From a virus, in IMG/VR virus record IMGVR_UViG_3300026116_000097, positions 1 to 23,295 of that record: DNA of 23,295 nucleotides. The stretch is one strand, 5' to 3'. The notes beneath the pieces were generated by a model. It ran no database searches, was not told the origin of the DNA, and saw only the letters and a program-made list of their open reading frames with translations. A program made the translations under genes and the position numbers. Below, piece after piece: positions 16,006-21,921 of the stretch (within the stretch, counting starts at the first letter, position 1; each line of letters begins with the position of its first letter).

Positions 16006-16148
16006 TGCGTCACGATCATCACTGCGGCTATGACCAGCAGCATGCAGAGCCCAAGCGTGATCCACAGCGCTTTGCGGAAGTTCGGGAACTCGATCGCCAG
16101 CCAGATCACACCGGCCACCAGAATGATCGGGATCAGAACTGCGTGCAT
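15996..16148 (-). CDS. Opposite-strand membrane microprotein (50 aa)
   Basis: On the minus strand ATG 16148-16146 opens a 50-aa frame that ends at TGA 15998-15996. The product has two hydrophobic segments, HAVLIPIILVAGVIWLAIEF (2-21) and LWITLGLCMLLVIAAVMIV (28-46), separated by the basic turn PNFRKA, so it is a two-span membrane hairpin. The plus-strand frame over the same bases is His/Asp/Gln-rich nonsense. No ribosome site is present, but TATAGT (16161-16156) would place transcription start close to the ATG, so a leaderless message is possible. It lies between the ejection and tail-spike genes, where P22 keeps its opposite-strand immI genes including sieA. Function unknown; superinfection exclusion is a guess from place and topology. 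Confidence 0.6.
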   Translation of the reverse strand: MHAVLIPIILVAGVIWLAIEFPNFRKALWITLGLCMLLVIAAVMIVTHHG

Positions 16149-16171
16149 GGCACTGACTATACATCAGCCAC

Positions 16172-16183
16172 GGAGGCCCTGTC
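16172..16183 (+). promoter_or_regulatory. Ribosome site deciding the GTG start of fibre 1
   Basis: GGAGG (16172-16176) sits 7 nt before GTG 16184 and supports that start for the first fibre protein, which has no upstream gene overlap. Confidence 0.65.
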
Positions 16184-17137
16184 GTGACCGACATCCTCTC
16201 GCCATCTCCCAAGCAGCAGTTCTTTGACAATAACGGGCGGCCGTTGGTGGGCGGGAAACTGTTCACCTATGAGGCGGGTAGCTCCACGAAGCTTGCCACC
16301 TACACCGACTCTGGCGGTCTCACAGCCAACGCGAATCCGATCGTCCTCGACTACCGGGGCGAGGCGAATATCTGGATCCCTCCGAACGTCGCATATAAGT
16401 ACGTTCTGTCACCGAGCACGGATACAGACCCGCCGACAAATCCCATCTGGTCCATCGATGACGTAATAAGTTCACAACTCATTACCCTCTATGGAGGGGT
16501 CGATGAAGGAGTGGCGAACGCCTACGTCCTGACGTTCACAGCGAACTTCACCGCGTACACAGACGGCATCGTTATCTACTGGATTCCGGCGCACACCAAC
16601 TCGACGGCCAGCACGATCAATGTCAATGGTCTCGGAATCGTCGATATCGTCAACCAAGATGGCACTCCGCTCACCTCGAGCCAGCTCGTTGCAAACCAGG
16701 TTGCCACCATCATGTATGTGGGCGGGCAGTTCTTGCTGATCTCTTCGGGCATTGCGCCGAGCGTCGTCACGGGGTTTTTCACGCCAGCCTGGACAGGATT
16801 CTCAGCCGACCCGATCGGCGAAATCTTTTACACGAAGATCGGCGCGCTCATCATTCTCACGTTCGGTGTCTTCAGCACAGGGACATCCAACTCCACAGAG
16901 ATGAGTATTACAAATCTGCCATCGATCATTCGACCGCAGACCGATCCTAATCCGAGAGCGGTATGCCTCGTGGTGGATAACGGCCAGTCGGCTTCGGGCG
17001 CATTCAGCTTCGGCGTTATACCTGGAACGATGATTTTCTATAAGGGAACGGCGCCTCCGTCAGCCACTGGCTTCACAAATGCGGGCACCAAAGGCTTCGC
17101 GTCATATACGCCGATTTTCTATACGACACTCGCATGA
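16184..17137 (+). CDS. Tail fibre 1 with virion-binding N-terminal domain
   Basis: The 317-aa product starts at GTG 16184. Residues 1-90 form a virion-anchoring domain with FFDNNGRPLVGGKLFTYEAG, TYTD, NPIVLDYRGEANIWI and an IWSIDD end; this layout is common at the N-terminus of podovirus fibres and spikes. Residues 100-190 resemble a widespread fibre module (YVLTFTANFTAYTDGIVIYW, STINVNGLGIVDIV). The C-terminal 120 residues (PAWTGFSADPIGEIFYTKIG onward) are a beta-rich tip domain. There is no obvious enzyme. It is followed, with a 4-nt overlap, by a second protein with the same anchor. It probably serves as a short receptor-binding fibre or as an adaptor for the second. Confidence 0.8.
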   Translation: MTDILSPSPKQQFFDNNGRPLVGGKLFTYEAGSSTKLATYTDSGGLTANANPIVLDYRGEANIWIPPNVAYKYVLSPSTDTDPPTNPIWSIDDVISSQLITLYGGVDEGVANAYVLTFTANFTAYTDGIVIYWIPAHTNSTASTINVNGLGIVDIVNQDGTPLTSSQLVANQVATIMYVGGQFLLISSGIAPSVVTGFFTPAWTGFSADPIGEIFYTKIGALIILTFGVFSTGTSNSTEMSITNLPSIIRPQTDPNPRAVCLVVDNGQSASGAFSFGVIPGTMIFYKGTAPPSATGFTNAGTKGFASYTPIFYTTLA

Positions 17138-18813
17138 TCCTCTCGCCCATTCCAGTGATGAAGTTCTTCGACAACAACGGTCGCCCGTTGGTTGGAGGGC
17201 TGCTATTCACTTATGAGGCGGGTACTTCGACCAAGATCGCCACCTATACGGATGACTCAGGCGGAAGTCTCAACACGAATCCAATCGTGCTCGACTTCAG
17301 AGGCGAGGCGAACCTCTGGATCGATCCACAGCTCACTTACAAGTTCGTTCTCTCTCCGGCCGGAGACACCGATCCTCCGACGAGACCCATTTGGAGCGTC
17401 GACAACCTGTCCGCGCTTGGAGGTACGCAGTCTGTCGGTCAGGTGCTGTACCCGAGAACAGATGAAGAAGTAGCCGCGGGCATCACCCCGGTCCAGTACC
17501 AGTGGCCACCGAGATACGGCCTGCGCTACTCGGGGATCCTCGCCGATGGATCTACGGATTGCACCACTGCTATTGCTACCGTTGCGAACGCGCTCGCGGG
17601 GGTCGTCACCAATGGGCAGTGTCAGATCACGCTGCCGTTCAACGTGCTCTATGACCGCACAACCATCATGGGGCTCCTTGATCAGAGTGTGGTGCTGTTT
17701 GATCTGACGCAGATCAATGATCTGAACGGCGCGGGAGAGACTGCGAAGCGTATCGGGATGCTGGCGGCGGATGTGGCTGTGTCTGACTCCCAGTGGAGCA
17801 TCGATAGCGGTCATCACTGCGTGATGTCCACGAACAATCACGGTACCTCTGGATCGCTCTCGGCAAGTAAGCGATTAGCCACGTGGCTGTGGGCCGCGGG
17901 CGTGTTCACGCTCGGCACTCTCGCGAAAAGAGGCGACCGAGGCGCTGCACAGGCCCAGTGGGGCAAGGACACCGGGGACTACTACTCGTGGAAGCTCTCA
18001 TCTTTTGCGCCGTGGCTTGCCATTGCGGCGGATTACGAGCGCTGGGCGACAGGGCAGTCTGCGACGAGCGGCGTCTCCTACACTTTGGCGAGTGGTCGCA
18101 TTTACGTTGCCGCAAGCACTGGAACCACGGGCAGCACGGAACCGAATTGGTCAAGCGGTACATCCTCAGACGGTGGAGTCAACTGGACCTACGTCGATGA
18201 CTCCGATCGCACCATCTACACGATTGACCAGTACGGTCGGACACTGATCGGCAACGGTGCGGCTGGGCGCACCTTCTACATCAAGGTCACGCCTACCGAT
18301 CCAGGCGGTGGTAGCTGCTCGATTGAGTATGAGGCGACGGGCGTCAGCAAAGTGACGGACCTGCGTCTGACTGCAACCACCTCGGGCTCCGCTAGTTCTC
18401 CGCAGCCGTTCTTCCGTGCCCAGGATGCAGTGGGCGTGCGCGTCTTCGATAGCGCAGCTTCCGACGAGCTCGCGCGATTCTCCGATACGCTGGGACTATG
18501 GACCGGCATGGGCTCGGAGCGCTGGAGTCAGGCCGTTGACGGAGATACGACGCCCACGGTCCTCAATCAGCGCGTGCTCTACACCAACAATACCGGTGCC
18601 ACGAGCATCACGTTCTTCGATGACGGCGTGGATGGGCAGGAGATCAAGATTGTAGCCACGGACGCCAATACAACGCTGGTTAACTCCACGAATTTACTTT
18701 TGACCGGCGCTGCAAACCAACTGCTCACGCAGTTTTCAAGCGTGACGTTCTCAAAGGTGCCGGCGGCAATCGCATCGAACCGCTGGATCGAGACTGCAAG
18801 ATCCATCAAATGA
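17134..18813 (+). CDS. Tail spike / fibre 2 with the same anchor domain
   Basis: The 559-aa product repeats the anchor of fibre 1 (FFDNNGRPLVGGLLFTYEAG, NPIVLDFRGEANLWI, PIWSVDN). After it, YSGILADGSTDCTTAIATVA followed by ITLPFN resembles the start of a pectate-lyase-type beta-helix, as in tail spikes. A carbohydrate-binding-like module lies at about 315-350 (IYVAASTGTTGSTEPNWSSG, then DGGVNWTYV). The C-terminus (TGATSITFFDDGVDGQEIKI, then LVNSTNLLLTG and RWIETARSIK) is the usual spike-capping end. It probably binds, and may cleave, a surface polysaccharide; no catalytic residues can be named. An opposite-strand esterase gene ends 5 nt after its stop. Confidence 0.8.
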   Translation: MILSPIPVMKFFDNNGRPLVGGLLFTYEAGTSTKIATYTDDSGGSLNTNPIVLDFRGEANLWIDPQLTYKFVLSPAGDTDPPTRPIWSVDNLSALGGTQSVGQVLYPRTDEEVAAGITPVQYQWPPRYGLRYSGILADGSTDCTTAIATVANALAGVVTNGQCQITLPFNVLYDRTTIMGLLDQSVVLFDLTQINDLNGAGETAKRIGMLAADVAVSDSQWSIDSGHHCVMSTNNHGTSGSLSASKRLATWLWAAGVFTLGTLAKRGDRGAAQAQWGKDTGDYYSWKLSSFAPWLAIAADYERWATGQSATSGVSYTLASGRIYVAASTGTTGSTEPNWSSGTSSDGGVNWTYVDDSDRTIYTIDQYGRTLIGNGAAGRTFYIKVTPTDPGGGSCSIEYEATGVSKVTDLRLTATTSGSASSPQPFFRAQDAVGVRVFDSAASDELARFSDTLGLWTGMGSERWSQAVDGDTTPTVLNQRVLYTNNTGATSITFFDDGVDGQEIKIVATDANTTLVNSTNLLLTGAANQLLTQFSSVTFSKVPAAIASNRWIETARSIK

Positions 18814-18818
18814 ACAAG

Positions 18819-19448
18819 CTACTGGATAGCGTTATTCGACTGGAGCACGGGCTTCAGCGCGTTCCACATTACCTCATACCCCTTGGCGTTTGGATGAACT
18901 CCGTCCGAGTTGAACAGCGCCGGGTTGTAGGCATAGTCGGGTTGCACGCTCATCGGATAGAAAAGGTCAACGTAGTTGTATCCGAATGCATTCGTGACAC
19001 GCTGGATGTCGCTGTTGAATCTCCAGATTGCATAGGGGATATCTGCCGGCATCACAGAAAGGATCACGACGCGAGCGCCAGAGGCGGACGCCATTTCGGC
19101 CATGCGCGCGATGTTGTCGGCGTTCGGGTTCTCCATGCTGACAAGGTCGTTCACGCCACCCTCGATCACGACGACGGTAGGGTGATGCGCAAGTACGTCA
19201 GTGTCGAAGCGCGCAAGCATTTGCGCGGTGGTTTCTCCGCCGACTCCTGCGTTGACCGAATCCGGAACGAGCGTCGACAGTTCCTGCCAGTGGGCAATGA
19301 TGCTATCACCAACAAAAACAACCTTGGGGGATATGGTCGGGGCTTGGGCTACTGGTGGAGTAGGACTTGTCTGGAGAGGAGCTTCAGCAGAACTCCCACC
19401 GCAGCCCGAAATAATAAGAAGGACTGCGAAGATACTTATTCTTTTCAT
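18819..19448 (-). CDS. SGNH/GDSL hydrolase lipoprotein (likely conversion gene)
   Basis: The leftward 209-aa product has a lipoprotein signal (MKRISIFAVLLIISGCGG, lipidated Cys16; no Asp at +2, so outer-membrane sorting is likely) and a Pro/Thr linker. The catalytic domain has all SGNH blocks: VFVGDS with Ser49, Gly70-Gly71 in NAGVGGETT, Asn100 in GGVND, and Asp182/His185 in SDGVHPNAKGY. Such enzymes remove acyl or acetyl groups from polysaccharides or lipids. A strong ribosome site and a separate promoter, in a strand opposite to the late operon, mark it as an independently expressed gene, probably active in the lysogen. Next to the spike genes, it may deacylate the receptor glycan. Substrate and effect are inferred. 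Confidence 0.88.
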   Translation of the reverse strand: MKRISIFAVLLIISGCGGSSAEAPLQTSPTPPVAQAPTISPKVVFVGDSIIAHWQELSTLVPDSVNAGVGGETTAQMLARFDTDVLAHHPTVVVIEGGVNDLVSMENPNADNIARMAEMASASGARVVILSVMPADIPYAIWRFNSDIQRVTNAFGYNYVDLFYPMSVQPDYAYNPALFNSDGVHPNAKGYEVMWNALKPVLQSNNAIQ

Positions 19449-19460
19449 TCCACCTCCCTG
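19449..19460 (-). promoter_or_regulatory. Strong ribosome site of the SGNH gene
   Basis: Read leftward, CAGGGAGGTGGA directly precedes ATG 19448. It is one of the strongest ribosome sites in the window and fixes the start at the lipoprotein signal. Confidence 0.8.
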
Positions 19461-19472
19461 TATGAGCCGCGA

Positions 19473-19501
19473 ACATTACGCGAATGCGGATTACCCGGCA
19501 A
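19473..19501 (-). promoter_or_regulatory. Sigma70-type promoter for the SGNH gene
   Basis: On the minus strand TTGCCG (19501-19496) and TAATGT (19478-19473) are separated by exactly 17 nt. Transcription would start near 19466, leaving a leader of about 18 nt with the ribosome site. The match to TTGACA/TATAAT is moderate; the spacing and position are ideal. Confidence 0.55.
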
Positions 19502-19559
19502 ATTTTGGGGACATAAAGCGTGATGTGATGAGCAGAAGAATTAGACGGAAGGGTGAGAT

Positions 19560-19787
19560 GTGACGGATCAATTCCGGATCATCGGCCAGCTCGAAGCGCA
19601 GATGGACTCGCACCAGGAGCGGCTCGACCGTATCGAATCGAAGCTCGATGCGCTCACGGAGTACATCCAGCAGCAAAAGGGCGGGGCGCGCCTGATCTGG
19701 GCCATTGCCACAGCGGGCGGCGTCGTCGGCGTGAGCGCCGTGAAGCTCGGTACGATGCTCGTTACTGCGATACGAGGCACGCCGTGA
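19560..19787 (+). CDS. Coiled-coil membrane protein (XhlA-like holin partner)
   Basis: The 75-aa product starts at GTG 19560 after a GGTGAG site; ATG 19558 is followed at once by a stop. An N-terminal coiled coil (IIGQLEAQMDSHQERLDRIE to LTEYIQQQ) is followed by one membrane segment (ARLIWAIATAGGVVGVSAVK and onward, about 44-70). This layout is that of XhlA-type proteins, which act with holins and endolysins in lysis. It heads the lysis cassette, and its stop overlaps the endolysin start (GTGA). The layout is seen; the family name is an analogy. Confidence 0.65.
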   Translation: MTDQFRIIGQLEAQMDSHQERLDRIESKLDALTEYIQQQKGGARLIWAIATAGGVVGVSAVKLGTMLVTAIRGTP

Positions 19788-20254
19788 GCCTGCTCTCGGA
19801 CCTGCAGCGCGATGAAGGCTATCGAGCCAGTCCCTATCTCGACACTGCGGTTCCACCGAAATGGACGATGGGCCACGGCCGCAACCTCGAAGCAAGCCCA
19901 CTTACCGGCGCGGAATGGAAGGCGATGCTCGATGCGAAGGAAATCGCAGTCAACATCTCGCCGAACGGTGCCGCGCGCCTGCTTGAGAACGGCATAGCCC
20001 AGGCGCGCACGCAATGCGGTCAAGCCTTCGGGTGGTGGCCGCAACTCGATGAGGTGCGCCGTGAGGTGATCGTGAACCTCACGTTCAACATGGGCATGCA
20101 GCGCCTCGTTGGGTTCAAGAACATGTTGGCCGCCATCAAGGCGGGAGACTTCGACACGGCGGCGGCGGAACTGCTGGATTCGGCTTACGCAAAGCAGGTA
20201 GGCGGCCGGGCAGTTCGCTTGGCGAATCAGCTTCGCACTGGAGTACGCGTATGA
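19784..20254 (+). CDS. Endolysin, T4-type lysozyme (GH24)
   Basis: The 156-aa enzyme starts at GTG 19784, overlapping the previous stop; the frame is open further upstream, but that part covers the preceding gene. It hydrolyses the glycan strands of peptidoglycan. Catalytic residues of the GH24 family are visible: Glu11 (RDEGYR), Asp20 (PYLDT) and Thr28 (KWTMGHGRN), with two extra residues between Asp and Thr compared with T4 lysozyme. The C-terminal half has the usual LTFNMGMQRLVGFKNMLAAI core. There is no signal peptide or anchor, so release depends on a holin. It ends in an ATGA overlap with the holin candidate. Confidence 0.92.
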   Translation: MSLLSDLQRDEGYRASPYLDTAVPPKWTMGHGRNLEASPLTGAEWKAMLDAKEIAVNISPNGAARLLENGIAQARTQCGQAFGWWPQLDEVRREVIVNLTFNMGMQRLVGFKNMLAAIKAGDFDTAAAELLDSAYAKQVGGRAVRLANQLRTGVRV

Positions 20255-20496
20255 GCATTCGAGCCTTCCATATGGCCCTTGCGCAGATCCTGATATTCGC
20301 CATCGCGCTAGGCGGCTTCATCGGCCTGATGTACGTGATCGTCATCGGCCAGTCGCACCTCGACGCCACCACCGAAAAGCTGATCTACACGATGCTGGGC
20401 GTCTTCGGGACGATCGTCACGCAGATGGCCGGCTACTTCTACTCGCGCCAGAGGCCTGACGCGCCTGCCACTCAACCGGAGCCAAAGACCCCATGA
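20251..20496 (+). CDS. Two-span holin candidate
   Basis: The 81-aa product has two membrane segments (about residues 8-32, ALAQILIFAIALGGFIGLMY, and 43-62, KLIYTMLGVFGTIVTQMAGY) joined by a short polar loop, and a charged Pro-rich tail (PDAPATQPEPKTP). Size, topology and place directly after the endolysin fit a class II holin that forms the inner-membrane lesion. It overlaps the genes on both sides by 4 nt. Holins share little sequence, so the call rests on topology and context. Confidence 0.7.
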   Translation: MSIRAFHMALAQILIFAIALGGFIGLMYVIVIGQSHLDATTEKLIYTMLGVFGTIVTQMAGYFYSRQRPDAPATQPEPKTP

Positions 20497-20834
20497 AAGT
20501 TCGCTACGCGCCGTTCTGCGGCCTTCTGCTCGTCCTGCTCAGCGCCTGCGCCACCTTCGGATATGAGCAGCCTAGGAGCCTCCCCGATCGCATCGCCTAT
20601 GTGACGAGCGGCGCCGATGCCGTGGTGGTGTCGACGACCAATGCGCTCAACGCCCATGTCATCTCAAGCACCGATGCGCAGTTCGTCAGCACAACCGGCA
20701 AACAGCTTTCACTGCTCGTCCAGGCCGCATCGACGGACCCTGACCCGAAGTCCGCAGAGGGTCGCCTTGCGCTTGCAGAAAGCGTCCTGCGCCAGCTCCA
20801 GTCCTACCTCGCCAGCAAGCAGGTGAAGTCATGA
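20493..20834 (+). CDS. Lysis-cassette lipoprotein
   Basis: The 113-aa product has a lipoprotein signal (MKVRYAPFCGLLLVLLSACA; lipobox LSAC, lipidated Cys19). The mature part is mostly helical: a Ser/Thr/Val-rich region and a C-terminal helix LALAESVLRQLQSYLASKQV. It sits where many phages encode the outer-membrane spanin (Rz1), but it is larger and not Pro-rich. It could be a spanin subunit of a different type or a lysis-linked lipoprotein. The signal is clear; the role is not. Confidence 0.72.
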   Translation: MKVRYAPFCGLLLVLLSACATFGYEQPRSLPDRIAYVTSGADAVVVSTTNALNAHVISSTDAQFVSTTGKQLSLLVQAASTDPDPKSAEGRLALAESVLRQLQSYLASKQVKS

Positions 20835-21037
20835 GTGCCGCCATCGCCGTTACCGCCATCGATCTGCTGCTGCAGTTCATCGATCGAACAAGCGCCGCTG
20901 CGGCGGTCGTCAAGAAGGCGCACGAGGAAGGACGGCAGCCAACGGGCGCCGAACTCGCCCAGCTTCGAGGCAGCCTCGATGCTCACCTGTCGGATCTGGA
21001 CGCGGCGATCGCGCAGGCGAAGGCCGAGGGGCGCTGA
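20831..21037 (+). CDS. Small helical protein closing the lysis cassette
   Basis: The 68-aa product starts at ATG 20831 in an ATGA overlap. Its N-terminus is a moderately hydrophobic helix (AAIAVTAIDLLLQFIDRTSA), followed by a charged helix pair ending LDAAIAQAKAEGR. No membrane-spanning segment is certain. Similar small proteins end lysis or virion operons in other phages, but I cannot assign a function. A large inverted repeat starts 6 nt after its stop. Confidence 0.65.
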   Translation: MSAAIAVTAIDLLLQFIDRTSAAAAVVKKAHEEGRQPTGAELAQLRGSLDAHLSDLDAAIAQAKAEGR

Positions 21038-21042
21038 CCTCA

Positions 21043-21113
21043 CCGCCTGCCGGTTTACGAATCCCTGATCAAGACGGCGTCAGGGACTCGCAAGCATGCT
21101 CCCCGGCAGGCGG
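21043..21113 (+). repeat. Nested inverted repeat after the lysis cassette
   Basis: CCGCCTGCCGG (21043-21053) pairs perfectly over 11 bp with CCGGCAGGCGG (21103-21113). Inside, TCCCTGA (21062-21068) pairs perfectly over 7 bp with TCAGGGA (21080-21086). The RNA would fold as an outer stem with an inner hairpin. It lies between the end of the rightward lysis genes and the stop of the leftward zinc-ribbon gene, so it may terminate transcription from both sides or protect 3' ends. No T-run is present. Confidence 0.55.
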
Positions 21114-21127
21114 GGAGGCCGGCGGCA

Positions 21128-21400
21128 TTATTCGGCGAACTCGATCATGTCATCAAACTCCTGGTCTTCGTCCATCGGTGTCGACATCGACCAGACGGTT
21201 GGGTTGCGGCCCTTGCAGCCACGACACGTGAACCGCTCCTTCACCGTGTCGAGATCGGCGTCCATGCGGACTTTCATCGGTAACCGCGCCTGCAGATCTT
21301 GTGCCCAGAAGCACGCGCGCCGGCCACACGTGACACAGCGGACGTGCACGAAGAACTGGCCGTCCAGCTCACTGAGTTTTCGGACTCCGTAGAGGCGCAT
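21128..21400 (-). CDS. Small zinc-ribbon protein
   Basis: The leftward 90-aa product has two CxxC knuckles: Cys22/Cys25 (RCVTCGRRACFW) and Cys59/Cys62 (FTCRGCKGRNP), separated by about 33 residues, followed by an acidic C-terminal tail (MDEDQEFDDMIEFAE). Four cysteines in this layout form a zinc ribbon. Similar small ribbon proteins are common in phages and mobile elements, but their function is not known. No good ribosome site is visible before ATG 21400. It is the second of two leftward genes that run opposite to the late operon. Confidence 0.65.
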   Translation of the reverse strand: MRLYGVRKLSELDGQFFVHVRCVTCGRRACFWAQDLQARLPMKVRMDADLDTVKERFTCRGCKGRNPTVWSMSTPMDEDQEFDDMIEFAE

Positions 21401-21427
21401 GGGCGAAGGATCGCGCAGATTCGCGCC

Positions 21428-21459
21428 ATCCAGTAAGAGCAGCGGGGGAACTACTGGAT
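21428..21459. repeat. 8-bp inverted repeat between the two leftward genes
   Basis: ATCCAGTA (21428-21435) and TACTGGAT (21452-21459) are perfect inverted copies with a 16-nt spacer. The right arm includes the stop codon of the leftward helical-protein gene and the left arm lies 28 nt before the zinc-ribbon start. It could be an RNA hairpin between the two genes or an operator. Confidence 0.4.
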
Positions 21460-21660
21460 ATCGCGCAGCGCGTGCTCAAGCACGTCGATTCGTTCCTGCG
21501 CCTCGTCGGCCAGTGCGAGTTCGGCGGCCGCCTCGTCGACCACACCCGCCGCCAGAAGCTGGTGTCCTGCCGCTATGTGCTCGCGCCGCTCTGCAAGGGC
21601 TTCAGCGAGGGCGAAGAAATCACGCTGCCACTGGGCGTCACACTGGAATCGTTTCGGCAT
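21451..21660 (-). CDS. Small helical protein, leftward, unknown
   Basis: ATG 21660 opens a 69-aa frame to TAG 21451. The product opens with a short basic stretch (MPKRFQCDAQWQRDF) and then consists of Ala/Glu/Leu-rich helices (ALAEALAERREHIAAGHQLL; ADEAQERIDVLEHALRDIQ), likely a helical hairpin. I do not recognise it. The only ribosome-site candidate, AAGG, is too close to the ATG, so the gene call is moderate. It lies between the zinc-ribbon gene and the integration region, in the same direction as the integrase. Confidence 0.45.
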   Translation of the reverse strand: MPKRFQCDAQWQRDFFALAEALAERREHIAAGHQLLAAGVVDEAAAELALADEAQERIDVLEHALRDIQ

Positions 21661-21739
21661 CCTTGACGTAGCGTAGCGCCTTGCGGCCGCGCTCGTCCCG
21701 GAGTTCGAGGATCACATGGGAGCCGTAGCGCCACGGTGG

Positions 21740-21921
21740 ACGTTGCCCTAATGTTGCCTTACGCCTGCCCACTGGAGCCTTCCCGTGCCCAAGTTGCCTC
21801 AGGCCCCAACCCGCAGGTAGTTGATTTGTAAGGGTCTCATGGCGTTGGATGGGAATGTCGTAGGCTCCGCGTTCCACGTGAAACAAAGGCTTAGAAGTCA
21901 TGCTGCCCTGATGTTGCCTTT
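21740..21921. repeat. Direct repeats resembling integrase arm sites (attP region)
   Basis: Two 22-nt direct repeats, 21740-21761 and 21900-21921, match at 18 of 22 positions and are offset by exactly 160 bp. Their shared minus-strand core is GGCAACATNAGGGCA. A shorter third copy, GGCAACTTGGGCA (minus strand), lies at about 21786-21800. The right copy encodes the last residues of the integrase. Repeats of this kind next to an integrase 3' end are typical arm-type binding sites flanking the attP core. The core itself is not identified; the AT-rich segment at 21820-21833 and the parS-like palindrome are candidates. Confidence 0.55.
21870..21885. promoter_or_regulatory. parS-like ParB-binding palindrome
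   Basis: The 16-mer CGTTCCACGTGAAACA differs at one position (the first) from the chromosomal parS consensus TGTTNCACGTGAAACA. It sits 13 nt beyond the integrase stop, between the two arm-type repeats. No parA or parB gene is in the window, so a host ParB, or a phage one elsewhere, would have to bind it. Confidence 0.55.

Noticed and set aside
16002-16187. 61-aa plus-strand frame after the ejection protein
   Set aside because: Its composition (His, Asp, Gln, Arg) is that of the complement of a hydrophobic gene; the minus strand encodes a sensible two-span membrane protein.
18810-19523. 237-aa plus-strand frame antisense to the SGNH gene
   Set aside because: The minus frame has a lipobox, catalytic motifs, promoter and ribosome site; the plus frame has none.
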